Below are positions 47,401 to 58,519 of a DNA stretch of 64,000 nucleotides, one piece after another. Each line of letters opens with the position of its first letter. The first letter of the stretch is position 1. The stretch spans positions 23,577,603-23,641,602 of the forward strand of contig NC_087072.1 of assembly GCF_026151205.1 (NCBI RefSeq), read 5' to 3'. The translations under genes were made by a program, and so were the position numbers. The notes beneath the pieces were generated by a model. It made no database searches and had not been told where the DNA came from. It saw only the letters and a list, made by a program, of their open reading frames with translations. This DNA is from Bolinopsis microptera (lineage: Eukaryota; Ctenophora; Tentaculata; Lobata; Bolinopsidae).

Positions 47401-50400
47401 CTCCTACCTGTAGCAACCTCTAGTGTTGGGCGGGTTGCTGGAATTTTGCCAACCCCTAAAGATAGAAAAGACTATTATAATTAAGACATCGCACATCACA
47501 ATGTTAGACGCTTACTTTCTTCTGGCACAATCATTACGTCGCCTAGAAACGAGTCATTATTGATTTTTTAAACTTCTCTCGTACTACTCTTGTTTTCGTT
47601 CATTCGCACAGAAATGTATAATTATACTTAACAAGGACATGATTTGTGAGGAACATCTTGTTAAAGTTGTAATAGCTAATGCGTACGAGACAATGAAAAC
47701 GGATAATAAGATTAACAGCTTGAAAACTAGAACTAAACTCAACAAAAACAATTCCAACTATGCAGCAGAACTAATTAGCTACCTATTGTGCGGTATAATC
47801 ACGTACTTTCCGGGACGTTTAGTGGGTTTGGTGGGAAGGGAGACAGGAGTAGCAGGGATAACGAACCCTCCTCCAGAGGATAGAGACGAGTTGGAGGAGT
47901 TGTTGAGATCCTCAAGAGATTGGGAGCTGCCACGGTCAATGTTCTTTATCACTAGTTCCTCGTGCAGCTTCAGGTGGGATCCTGAGGGTAGGTAGGATTA
48001 GACATAAGCGGGGGGGGGGGGGGGGGGAACAAGGGGTGAGATATTCTTATAGATGAAATAGGAGGGGTCATTCTTTACATTGTTTGGAAGTCAAGATATT
48101 AACAAATTATCGTAATAAAAGAAAGAGGGACAACTACTGTTGTATCAGTACCTTTAATAACATCGCTGTGATCATCGAGCTGATAAAATATCTTGGTCTG
48201 AGAATCCTGTATATACAGTGCTTTAAGTGGGACCATATCAGCTGTTAGGGCGTCTCCAAATGTGGCTATTATCTTCTGTCTCAGCTGATCCAATGGTATG
48301 GGTAGGGGTGGAGTCACAACTCGCTTTACTTCTTTTCCGTATTCCACAAATATGTGTTCTGGAGGATAGAGTGAGGTTAGACGAAGTTAGTAAGTGTGTA
48401 AATGAAGTTGATGCTGTTTGTTTGGTGAGTAGGGAGTGTGAAATGGTCTGTAAGGAATGTAAATGGGTTAATCTTGAAAAGTGAACGTGCGAAGGTATGC
48501 AACGTCTAGCATGCTAGAACTTGAATGTATTTCCCAACACAAAGAATGTGAAGAATTATCATGTTTACTTCTTGATTCTTAGGTTTTCTAAAGGAGAATG
48601 TAAAAAGTAGTTGAACTGATGCTGAAAAAAAGACATCGTATTTTTGAGGTAAAACGTAGTGCTGTACCACACTGAATATATATAAGAATGAACTTGTAAA
48701 TTTAATAGCCCACTGCTCTAATCTTCACACAATCACACTGGATCACACATATAATATAGTGTTGTGGAGCGTGCATCATTACACTTCTCATCACACATGA
48801 TCCCTCACCTCGCACCGGTCGAGTAGGCACTGGTGCAATCACATTTATCACTGGCACTGGCTGTGGTACCGAAACTGGCTGTGGTACCGAAACTGGCTCT
48901 GGTACCGAAACTGGCTGTGGTACCGAAACCGGCTGTGGTACCGAAACCGGCTGTGGTACCGAAACTGGCTGTGGTACCGAAACAGGCTGTGGTACCGAAA
49001 CAGGCTGAGGTACCGTCGCTGGCTGGGGTACCGAAACCGGCGGAGGCACCAAAACAAGCTTGGGTACCGAAATAGGCTGAGGTACCGATCTCAGTTGTGG
49101 TAATGAAACCGATTGTGGTACCGAAACCGGTTGTGGTACCGACGCTAGCTGAGGTACCGAAACTGGTGAAGGTACCGTCACTAGCTGAGGTACTGAAACC
49201 GGTTGAGGTACCGACACTACTTCAGGTTCCGAAACTAGGGAAGATACGGACGTTAGCTCAGATACCACAGCCGGCACAGGTTGGATTACTGACACTTGCT
49301 GGGGTACTGATGTCACACAGGGCTGCAGACACGGCACCACTTTATCCGGCACCACTTTCTTGATATCCGGTACCGGATCTGGTTCTCTCACACGGATCTC
49401 ACCTCGCGGCATCGCGCTCTTCTCCGGCACTGTCACGCTGTTCAGCCGCTTCCGGATAGCTGGGGGTGTGGCAGCGGTACTAAAACATAAATATGACCGC
49501 AAGGACCGCCGGCGGTTGTTAAACCGCGCGAAATGCGGTTGTGCACGTGGGCTGCAGGTCTCGGGACAGCAGTATAAAGTACAGCTGTGAACTGTGGTAC
49601 AGTGTATATTGCCTGTTTTGTACATATTATGGTCCATTACTGGAAGGGTGGATTGTAAGATACTTCAACACTGGACAGTTTCCTAAAGTATTAGAGATAT
49701 GCAAATTAGAGATATGCAAATTCAGAGTTCAACTAGCAATGTATGTTCTGGCTAACTAACGAAACGAGAAAAATTTGAGAAGCACTGCAACAAGATAAGT
49801 CTCTATTTTTGACGGTAATAATCAAAAGCTAAAATAAACTAAAATAGCCTGGCAGCTCTGATCAGAGTAAGAGATACAGGCACAGAGTAGTATAGAGATA
49901 CCAAGTACTTGACCTGCTTAGAGCTGATGAAATATTGCGCAACACCATCACACGAACATAGTCTTGAAAAGAGTACGCTCAGCCAAACTAAACGGATAAT
50001 GTGGAAAAGGTGAAGCCATGAAAAGCAAGTTAATTGGCTGGATAGGTGGCAGCTAGAGTAAACTTTACACCAACTAAAGTGTGAATGGAAAACCAAACCA
50101 TTTTCAAGTCAGGAGGCGTGAAGAGACGTGAGCGTCGCGAACAGTCCAATTACAGGCTTACAAGATTCCATACCAACTATCTTTGGAATTTGGAAGTAGA
50201 CAAATTCCGACAACGACACTATTTAGAGATTGGTCTAGTGGTTTTCAACGGCATAGCTACGATGAGCATTCACAAACAACCTGGTCACCATTAGTGAGTG
50301 GAATGATTTGCCCCTTTTTAAAATTAAAATGGGACCCACACGTGTTAACTAACGTAGAGTGACATGACACTATTCTAGGATTGTCCTGTGGCAATAAACA

Positions 50401-53400
50401 TTTAGCTGGAATATGGAAATTACGAATATAGCGCAAAAGTATGCGGCCCTAAACCAAATTCGAGGAAAACAAACACTAAATATTAAATAAAAGTTTAGCC
50501 CTGGCGGCAGAAGGACAACACTAAAACAGGCTTCGAAAAGTGTAGCGTAAAATAAGCTTATCAGCTGTTTGCGAGTGTAGATAAGAAACGAACTATTTGT
50601 TGAACAAAGAACTTGATAAATGTAAGATAACTGCTGAAATGTGACATGTCAGTCAAACATCTGATATCATCAATAATCCGCGACGGAGATGATAGATAGT
50701 TATAGTACTTACATAATTTACAGGGAATGTAAAACGTATAATGACGACACTCTAGAACAAGGAAATGGGAAAACAGACGAAAAGAGACAGTCAACTGTAA
50801 CTATTATAGTATTTAATTATCTAGAGATAAGATCTGAAATGAAATCTGTGGGCGACTACCAATAACAGGCAAAAGGAGGGAAAAATGAATACCAGGGAGT
50901 AGAGTTGAAACATGGGAAAAGGTATGAACGCTCTAATCCTGGAAAGTTAGGGAGGATCCTCCCTCTTCGAATTTAAAATTTAAAGAGCATTTTGTGTCGC
51001 AATTCGGTTGTTTGTGCCATAGAAACCAGTCAGAAGCAATCTCCTAATACACTAAAATTACTACTACTGTAGTATTGCGACCAGTACATGCACAGCAGCT
51101 GCACAGGTAAAGCAATTAAAACTGTGATATTGGAAACGCTCCGCCGTCTTGGGAGGACAACTGGCAATTAAAATACGATTAAGAATACATTCGGATAGCG
51201 TAAAGTTTTCGTGAGACCGTTTCAGCTACTGTTCTGAACAAACTGACGATAATCAAGCTACAGAGCATTTGATCAGGAAGGGTATATATATTTTCTGAAT
51301 TATTTTAACTACTAATACTATAAAAACTCATTAGAGTTACTGATAAAAACTCAAGCTCAAAACTATGCTGACTGCTGAGATCAAATTATTGTAAGTAACG
51401 AGAACAAATTCTACTGACTTTTCAGAAAATGTCAACAACAAATTAACAAAAATACGTGTCAAAAAGGCTGGACCAGTGAGACTAACTGACGGCCAAACGT
51501 ACGAAGTAACGGCAACTGTAATAACTAATATCAGCATTGAATTAAGATTTGTGTGGGTCATACTTAAAATTAGCAATTCTCGGCTTCCATTAAAATTCAA
51601 CATTGAGTCAACAAAGCCGGCAAATTCGTGCATAGTGCGATAATTAAAGTCAGAGTCTATAGTTAGAAAACTTTGCATGGAACTTCTTCGCAAAATTTTC
51701 GTCAAGTATAAAGCTTGTCTCGGTAAAACGGAGCAGTGAATTACACAGAAGCATGACGTACACAGTGCATATATTCCTGGCAGTTTCACCATAAAGATGA
51801 CCCACCTATGTGGCGTTTATGAAAAACAAACGACCAACCAAAACCAAACATTCCGTCACGTGGCCAATCAAAACGCGAAAATCTAAACCACGTGACCTGT
51901 AACGACAATAACAACAGTAATGACAATAGCAGCAGCTTGTCCACTAAGTTACAAGAACTCAAGCATGATGAGCTGACATTGAACTAATTGTGTGAAGATG
52001 GCTGACAATGGTGGTTTTAATTACGGAGCTAGCAAGCACAGAGCGGGTAAGATAGTCTGGATAATATCTCTAGATGTGAAGTGGAGGGGGAAGGGATATC
52101 AGGGTAGCTTGCCAGGTAGAGTTATTGTGGTTGGTATTGTGGTTGAGGGGGAGGGAAACTTGTTACTTGTAGAGCAATAATAACGGTTATATCGAGGTGT
52201 AACCGATAATAATAGACCTTACTTAACGAGGAACACAAATAACGGAGTGGTAGTAGTAGATTAAAAAAACGACTCAGTAAAACGCAAAACGCAAAATTTC
52301 CTCCGTTTAGTCAAAACAACACGGTAGCAGTAAGCAGCACAAGATCGAGCATAATAATAAACGTTGATGGGCTGCACGCAAGCAATATCTGGCTGGCCAC
52401 CGTGAGCAATCATAATATTACAAGCTGGGACTTGTCCTGTATACCATGAGGACCACTACAAACTACATTGTGCTCTCTGGAAAGGTATTAGTGCGCGTGT
52501 TAGATGCAGTCCTTTCTACATTTTAACAGAGCACCAGTGACGTTTGTAACGGAGACCGATATTAAGTTCTTTTTAGTCTGCTTCACACTGGAGTGAGTAA
52601 GTGAGTACAGATCACTGCATCATATCACATTCAATGTGTACATATTTCGTCAGAATATGTTTTATGCTGTCTCTGTAAAGATGAAGGAACGCGGAGTTCT
52701 TAATGGCGAGTAATTTGGCAATATTTGTAAAATGAAGAGTACTCGAGAAAATGTGAACTTACCATTCGGAGTCCTTTGTTGAACAGCCTTGTATAAATCC
52801 TCCGGCACCTGTAAGAATTGTTGAGTTAAAAATAGAATGCAGATTGCAGCTCTGAGGGTTCATTGCTCTACTATGACTTTTAAAATGACTGATTTGCAAA
52901 TATTAAATTCAAACAGCGGTGAAATATTTCTTTAAGGGCTCGGATTAACAATAGATTTGTTTGATTTACCTTCCCCCTACTTTTCTGTTTTTTAAGTTTA
53001 ACAGTATCAGTCTCAGTCATGTCAGTCTTCTTAGTAATATTAAGTCTGTCAAGCATTGACCTAGCAGTGGCCATCTCCGCCTTGCTGAACCTCTTACTCT
53101 TCCTCTTCTCGTCCTCCAAATGTTTTGAAGCTAACAACAAACTCCTCTGGCTCACCACGGGAGTAGGGTTCAGTAATCTGGCCCTCTCCTCTCGTCCCAG
53201 TCTCTCTCGTGCTTTGGACCTCGCTACTAATACTTCCTGTTCGTACTTCTGACGAGCTAACAGTTCCTCATCTCTCTTTCTCTTCTCCGCCTCATCTCTC
53301 TTCCACTTCTCTAGCTCTGCTTTCCTCTGCTCCTCCAAATCCCTCATCCTTGCCTCCTCCCTCTCTCGGTCCTTATCTATGCGGATCTGTTCTGCAAGCG

Positions 53401-55465
53401 TTCTGCCAGGAGCAACAGTTAATGGTGAGATCCTGCCCAGAATCTAACTGAGCTGAGGACTTGGACTTGTACAGGGGTTTATTCTGGACTTCTGGACTTG
53501 GTGACTCTATGACTAGTATCAGCGCTGCTTGAGCTGGAGGAACTGTATTCTTGATTGTTTTGGTTTAAACCGAACAGATCAAACAACGAGCCACCTCTCC
53601 CGAACAAACTCTTTCTCCGTGGAGCGTCTCCCTGTTTTCTACTCAGGGAGTCTTGAGCTACCTCATGACCGTTTGTAGGGTTACCACTTTTCCGTTTAAC
53701 TCTAATACTACCAATATCACTGACTGATATGGTTCTTATTAGGGCTGGTTTTTTATGAACAGAAACAGGTGAGATTTTCTTTCTTTGATTACTTTTCTGA
53801 GGACTTTTCCTACTAGCAGAAACGCTCTGAGGACTGTTTTTCTTGGGTTCATCATTCTCATTGGGTAGAAAACCATCCTGATCTGGAGAAGTCCTGGTTG
53901 TAAGCGACCTTTTTGTTTTTATTTTCTCTTTCATAGTTCTCGACTGAACGGCGTTCAGGGTCATTTCCCTGACTCTTGATAGAATCACTTCTACTGGTAT
54001 TTGAGGAGGAATCGTCACTGTTCTGCCCGTAAAACAGGGAGTTAGGAACAATATTTCTCCGTTTGTGAGTATCGTGGTATACGGGGGAGGGAGTTGTAAG
54101 CCAGGAGTAATCTGAACTCTCTGGAGAACGTTCTAGACTCTGAGGCCGCCTTTTTGGCTTGGGAGAATCTGCTGGTCTGTTTTTCTGTCTGTCAAACAAG
54201 TTTTGTAACGCCGAAACGCCCTAAGTTTAAAATCAATGAGTCTTAATCATTCAATCAAATTTAAAAGAGATTTTGCCGATGAATAAAAATCAAAGGATAT
54301 ATGAGTATGAGTAATGGAGTGATTTTGTAGATGATTTTGAGATCGTAAATAAGATGATTTCCATTATATTCCTGCCCAATGACCTACACTGGACCATCTC
54401 ATGAACGAACAGCTGACCTATCAACTCTAACTTACAACAGAAGGAGTACGGAGAGAGCAGGTATCAAGCTCCAGCTCCTTGACTTGATAATACCTGCCCT
54501 CCTCCAAAAAGTGCTCGTCTACAGAGAACTTCCTGTTCCTTATCTCCGGCTCGTTTCTCCTTATTACTTTCAGCCTCACTCTTCTCTCCACTCATATCAG
54601 CGTCACTACCATTGTCACTGATCGAGCGGTCGAAGGACTCTGTGGAGTCGGACAGAGACTCTCGTGATAGTTTGTAGGCCCGGGTGTTCAGCAGATAACT
54701 AAGTGGGTCTGCAGTTTGTACAGCTTCTTGGACTTTTTCAGGTTTGGTTGGTTTAGTTTTCTTAAGGGGAGTGTCAGCTGACATGGGACGTTTATTTGTC
54801 TTCAAACTGTTTTTATCATCTTGCATTTTCTCACAAGATTTAGACTTAAGACCGGTAGAACTGGAGGTTGCGCGCCGTTTAACAAATTTGGGGCCCCGAT
54901 GGTGAACACATGTAACACGTGCAAGCGCGCTGATATGAGAACACCTCTTCTTATCAACCACTTTAGGAATGTTGTTATCAAACTCAATAAATATCCCATC
55001 AATACTGGTCTCCTTAACATTATCCTCAGTCTCACTGTCCGGAGGATTCATCGTGATAGCTGATAAACATATTGTTAGCACACTGACTCCACTTCTTACG
55101 AGTCCTAGGTGTGAAGAGTTGGTCGGAGTCTGGAGGACTCGGGTTACGAAGACGATGGTGCGGGGATTTATCTGGGGATGAGAGCGGTGACTCAATGTCA
55201 AGAAAAGGGGTGGTAGGTCCATCACACTCCACAAAATTAGGTTTAGTGGTGTGATAGGATCCCGGAAGGGACTGTCTAACAAATCAGATGGCTTCTTAAT
55301 TCGAGGAGGGGTAATGTTGACAAAGGAGGACATGTCCTGGTCAGCATCATAGAAATGGGAACTCTCGGTGCTGGTTCTGCTGCTGCTGGTTCTGGAGGTG
55401 TTGGTGGTTCTGGAGGTGTTGATGGAGCTGTAGGAGCTCTTCAGAGCGAGCAGTAACTCGTTCAT
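43739..55465 (-). CDS. SRCIN1 (p140Cap) / KIAA1217 (SKT) homologue, arm B copy, exons 1-13, 5' exons frameshifted
   Basis: Thirteen exons on the minus strand: 55465-54436, 54220-52970, 52808-52763, 49459-48809, 48358-48152, 47981-47807, 47455-47408, 47038-46938, 46830-46542, 45618-45488, 45262-45103, 44961-44814 and 44473-43739. Exons 3-9 have exactly the arm A lengths. Exons 1 and 2 carry six single-base indels relative to arm A and cannot be read through as they stand. Exons 10-13 complete the coiled coils and the basic C-terminal tail, ending KGKSRS and TAA at 43739. The wording of exons 10-12 (LERTVDVLKTDVVKRK; FDTLKESLKKVMKEELE) mirrors the SRCIN1/KIAA1217 C-terminal half. Either this copy is decaying or the assembly is poorly polished here. 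Confidence 0.82.
44814..44961 (-). CDS. Exon 12
   Basis: 148 nt, phase 2 to 0, acceptor CATTACAG and donor ATACAG|GTGAGC. VAAMQQEQGSNPLAIYTSSE, then MQAIAALVPNHDERILSIQ, a helical segment after the coiled coil. Confidence 0.8.
45103..45262 (-). CDS. Exon 11: acidic coiled coil
   Basis: 160 nt, phase 1 to 2, acceptor TTAAACTTCAG and donor AAAAA|GTAAGTCC. TFDTLKESLKKVMKEELEII is followed by NEEQFLEDEEPMLEDV and ELERVVETLKK. This corresponds to the vertebrate block FP-L...EVEAVRFLKEEP, with the FLEDEEP motif conserved in kind. Confidence 0.85.
45488..45618 (-). CDS. Exon 10: coiled coil
   Basis: 131 nt, phase 2 to 1, acceptor ATACTTTACAG and donor GAACA|GTAAGT. DLERTVDVLKTDVVKRKVRL then DPVQLESMEKELQSYSQNV. 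It follows exon 9 in phase and lies just outside the duplicated arm. Confidence 0.83.
45695..46480 (-). mobile_element. Helitron-like element in intron 9 (arm B)
   Basis: The 3' terminus on the minus strand reads CCCGGCC-GAA-GGCCGGG hairpin (45704-45720), then TTACACTAG followed by T. This is a hairpin plus CTRR end with A/T flanks. It marks the inner boundary of arm B. Confidence 0.72.
46542..46830 (-). CDS. Exon 9 (arm B)
   Basis: 289 nt, same length and borders as arm A with one residue change visible (Ile for Met near the middle). It continues in phase to exon 10. Confidence 0.85.
46938..47038 (-). CDS. Exon 8 (arm B)
   Basis: 101 nt, identical length and borders to arm A. Confidence 0.82.
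47408..47455 (-). CDS. Exon 7 (arm B)
   Basis: 48 nt, same borders as arm A, Lys to Gln change. Confidence 0.75.
47807..47981 (-). CDS. Exon 6 (arm B)
   Basis: 175 nt, same borders as arm A. The homopolymer just upstream of the acceptor (poly-C on the minus strand) differs in length between arms. Confidence 0.82.
48152..48358 (-). CDS. Exon 5 (arm B): AIP3/Bud6-like segment
   Basis: 207 nt, same borders as arm A. One substitution (DDHSDV against DDHNDV) is seen. Confidence 0.86.
48809..49459 (-). CDS. Exon 4 (arm B): VSVPQP repeat
   Basis: 651 nt, the same length as arm A despite about 20 tandem repeat units, which indicates recent common origin or conversion. Confidence 0.8.
51857..51894 (+). 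promoter_or_regulatory. E-box / CCAAT / E-box block, arm B
   Basis: CACGTG at 51857 and 51889 with CCAAT at 51864, identical in order to arm A. Confidence 0.55.
51998..52046 (+). CDS. Antisense first-exon candidate, arm B
   Basis: Same ATG context, peptide and donor as 29221-29173 in arm A. Runs opposite to the host gene inside intron 3. Confidence 0.45.
52763..52808 (-). CDS. Exon 3 (arm B)
   Basis: 46 nt, same sequence and borders as arm A. Confidence 0.8.
52970..54220 (-). pseudogene. Exon 2 (arm B), three single-base insertions
   Basis: 1251 nt against 1248 in arm A. Extra bases are seen near 53880 (GATCAGGATGG instead of GATCGGATGG), near 53514 (ATACTAGTCAT instead of ATACTGTCAT) and near 53437 (GGGCAGGAT instead of GGGAGGAT). 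The net change is +3, but the segments between are out of frame and contain stops. Confidence 0.78.
54436..55465 (-). pseudogene. Exon 1 (arm B), one deletion and two insertions
   Basis: 1030 nt against 1029 in arm A. One A is lost near 55244 (CTAAACC instead of CTAAAACC). A G is gained near 55040 (TCCGGACAG instead of TCCGACAG). An A is gained near 54558 (GAGAAACGAG instead of GAGAACGAG). The first two compensate and shift about 60 codons; the third ends the frame early. Confidence 0.78.
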
Positions 55466-55863
55466 TGCTGTAACACGCGGGGGTAAGTTTACGAAGTACT
55501 CACTTGTTTCCACTTCATTCTCTCTCAGCCACCACACTCCCACAGCACTCCCACTCTTGCACTCGTTTCGCACTCTCACACTCACTCGAACAAAGACTCG
55601 TCCACGCACAAAACACCACACCTGTCTACACCAAATAACACAAAACCAAACAAAGCTCTACAAAAACAAACTGGAGTTAAGCAGCCAGTAGAATAGAAAC
55701 AGCGGTGCGACAGCTGCTCAGTTCACTAAATTCAATTACTGAGCTAGTACTGGGGAGGAAACGGCAAAACCGCATCCTGGAGCAAGGAGGAGAGCCCGCC
55801 TAAAATATATTCAAACAATCAGGAAATAATTATCAAGTGCTTCAGAACTCCCCTCTTAGCGAG

Positions 55864-56040
55864 ATGGCCGGCAAATTGCACGTTAATATAGTCTGTGGGG
55901 GCAGGAGCTGTAAAGTGTGCCAAGAAGTTCGTGTGAAGGAGAATGGGGAGCTGGGGTTGGTAATGGTTACTGGTTGTAAGTGTGGCGGTTATAACGCCAC
56001 GTGGTGTCATGGTGCCCCGATTCAGTGCTGCCTGCCCTAA
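55864..56040 (+). CDS. Small Cys-rich ORF, arm B copy
   Basis: 58 residues from the ATG at 55864 to TAA at 56038. Against arm A there is a 6-bp in-frame insertion (MV after LGLV), two or so substitutions and an earlier stop. The cysteine spacing is unchanged, which suggests selection on the protein, though the arms are too similar for this to be decisive. Confidence 0.4.
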   Translation: MAGKLHVNIVCGGRSCKVCQEVRVKENGELGLVMVTGCKCGGYNATWCHGAPIQCCLP

Positions 56041-56085
56041 TCTAGCAGTGGTAAAATTAGCAGGTGGCTAATTCAAACGGGCTTG

Positions 56086-56185
56086 NNNNNNNNNNNNNNN
56101 NNNNNNNNNNNNNNNNNNNNNNNNNNNNNNNNNNNNNNNNNNNNNNNNNNNNNNNNNNNNNNNNNNNNNNNNNNNNNNNNNNNNN
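56086..56185. other. Assembly gap, 100 N
   Basis: Exactly 100 N, a conventional unknown-size scaffold join. Everything right of it is a separate contig whose distance and orientation are not guaranteed. Confidence 0.98.
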
Positions 56186-56254
56186 TCATTTGATTAGATC
56201 TTTGGGACAGATTCCACATAACAGAGAAAACAACAGGTGTAACATAAGCAATAC

Positions 56255-56378
56255 CTTCAGAAGACAGGTGTTGAGATGTCTCCGGATCACAGGTGTCTGG
56301 TAGCTGTACACTCTCTGTTTCTGCTGTCTTGTCTTCACCGCTGTTTGTTATCATCGTAGCGGACTTTCCATTGTCATA
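56255..56378 (-). CDS. Possible coding exon next to the gap
   Basis: A minus-strand frame of about 41 codons (YDNGKSATMITNSGEDKTAE, then acidic/Ser-rich) ends at a donor-like GAAG|GTATTG. The acceptor (TTTATTGAG) is weak. It could be an upstream exon of the arm B gene, but nothing like it is seen upstream of arm A. Confidence 0.35.
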
Positions 56379-56527
56379 CCTCAATAAATGTAATAGATTT
56401 GTAGTGTTGTAATTAGTTTAAAATGGATACATTATGTATTTATTTTGATAAATCTAAATTTGCATGTTTTAGATACATTTTGTGTGTTTAGATGGAGGTG
56501 GTGTTAGTGAGTCTGGGAGTAGAACTA

Positions 56528-56844
56528 TCTTACTATATATAAAGCGAGACGATATACATGTATGTATATATCCGTGCCATTTTACTGACACCACGGCATC
56601 AACTTTAACGCAACTTTCCGCAAAAACCGTAAAAGATATACAACTGAAACTTTTTTAACTGGGTCAAATGCTTTAATGGCCTTCAAATCAGCATGAAAAA
56701 ATAAAAAATTGGCCAAGGAATAATAATTTTAGTGCCCAAAATTTGGACTCCGAAGTGGTGTCAAAAACGCGAATTAAATAGGTAATAATTATTTTAGTCT
56801 CTCGAGTCTTGACACCACTTTAGGGTTAGACGGGTTCCTGCTAG
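56528..56844 (+). mobile_element. Short Helitron-like element, second full copy
   Basis: A|TCTTACTATATATAAAGCGA...CGGGTTCCTGCTAG|T. Ends and A/T flanks are the same as at 23277-23595 in opposite orientation. Confidence 0.75.
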
Positions 56845-57506
56845 TTACTTGTAATACGTATACCCCCAGAACTTGTACCACTTAACCATGCTTTTAGTAT
56901 TTATACAATATGGACTACAACTTTTACCCAACAAAATGCCTCGTGATAATAATGTCGTATATTTTTAATTCTCTTTGCTGTATTGTATAATGTACTATTT
57001 GTAAAAGTTTCAAATCATGTCTAACACATCCTGAAGCATACCAACACTCAACACTATGTCCAATACATACGATACCAAGACCTGATGTATCTGACCTATC
57101 TGTAACCTCTTTACAGCAAACAAGAACATGGATACATCACCTTACCAGATTCTGATTTAGCAAAAATAATAATATATTAAAATTATTCAAACAATATACA
57201 CATAATATAGCAATGACCCTATATAAAATCAACCCTTAAAGAATTCAAAAAATTCCCATAACAATCAAAAATTACCCTTGGCCTTGTGGCTCCAAGTTAA
57301 GATCTAGACTGTTTATATCAACAATTTTTTAGCAAAAATTTCTTTTGCCTTAGCTTTCCATTTGCTGATTCAAAATCGACAAATGTACCTTTAATATTGA
57401 ATACTGCCATAATTTATATCAATACACTTCAACTTTTTCGGAAAATTTCTTTTTAAGTCTATGAGTCAGTTTAAGCAAATAAAAGGGAAGGTTACCTACA
57501 GTCGCG
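56845..57506. other. No feature recognised
   Basis: AT-rich sequence without supported genes or repeats. Confidence 0.4.
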
Positions 57507-57507
57507 G

Positions 57508-58167
57508 CATGCGCGGCTCACTGTCGATGTTTGCTCTAACCAGAGCCCTCTCGCTTGCAGTACACAGTAGCGCGCGATCGCGCGTCAAATCAAATCAAAT
57601 CAAAATATAATGACACAAACATCATCACACATCATCAAAAATATATTTACAAAAGTTTTAAAATTACCTAAAAACTATTGGCCTAAACAACCAAGTTAAA
57701 ATAAATCTAATTTACATTTACCTGAGGACCCCAGGCTATTATGTTCATTAACATAATAAAGATTTGGCGGAATGACAGGCTGAGCGCGGCCCAGTAAATT
57801 TACATACTTTCCAATACTATATAAGTTGATAAAGCGTTTTTTAGCAACATGAGAATTACACATAAGATATTTATTGTCAATTGTGCTTCTCTTAATAAAT
57901 AACATAATTTAATTCCTCAATCTTTCCTAATACTTAGTCCGAAACATACCAAAAATGACTATCATTTACAGATCCGTTTAAATTAGTTTCTTTTTTGAAA
58001 GTCACGCAGTACGTGTATACACATGCAATGGCTATGTGAATGTCTTCACATAGCCATGTGCCTACGCGTACTGCGTGACGCGCTTGTTTCACAAGTGACA
58101 AGTAGGCGGTCGCGCGCTACTGAAAGCGAGAGGGATCTGGTTAGAGCAATGAATGTCGATGGCGCAT
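57508..58167. mobile_element. Foldback element with about 65-bp inverted ends
   Basis: The left end (GTTTGCTCTAACCAGAGCCC ... AGTAGCGCGCGA) is matched in reverse at 58102-58167. Inside, next to the right end, is a strong hairpin at 57998-58078 (GGCTATGTGAA around TGTC, with GTCACGCAGTACG arms). A single-ended relative lies at 61342-61447. Confidence 0.6.
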
Positions 58168-58234
58168 TACACGCGGTCATGGAAAATATTGGCCATTTCG
58201 CACATTTTAATTTTGTAACATGTAACGATTATCG

Positions 58235-58348
58235 TTGTATCACGTCGTGACCCCATGGTCGTTTCACTATAGTGAAACCCCTGTAGAGTTTCTACGATAC
58301 AGGGGGAGCCGCGCACTCGTGCGCGGCGAGTCATACAACGTATGACAA
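58235..58348. mobile_element. hAT-type MITE, copy 3 (114 bp)
   Basis: TTGTATCACG...GTATGACAA with a perfect 8-bp duplication GATTATCG (58227-58234, 58349-58356). Confidence 0.87.
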
Positions 58349-58519
58349 GATTATCGCGCGTCAATCGCTTAACGGGTGATACTCGTAAAATATTTGTTCC
58401 TTCGACGAGTCCAACTCGGCGCCCGTCCTGGTACGGTAGGTTATAAACCTACAAGCAATAGCGCACGACCGCCGAAGGCAGCGCAGGAGGTCCGCTACAT
58501 TATTTATGTTACTTGTTAA

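Larger units (their letters stand above)
45695..56085 (-). repeat. Arm B of the large inverted duplication
   Basis: Reverse-complement counterpart of 25156-36170. It ends exactly at the N gap on the outer side and in a Helitron-like element on the inner side. The length is 10.39 kb against 10.38 kb for arm A once the extra 0.63-kb insertion is removed. Confidence 0.95.
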
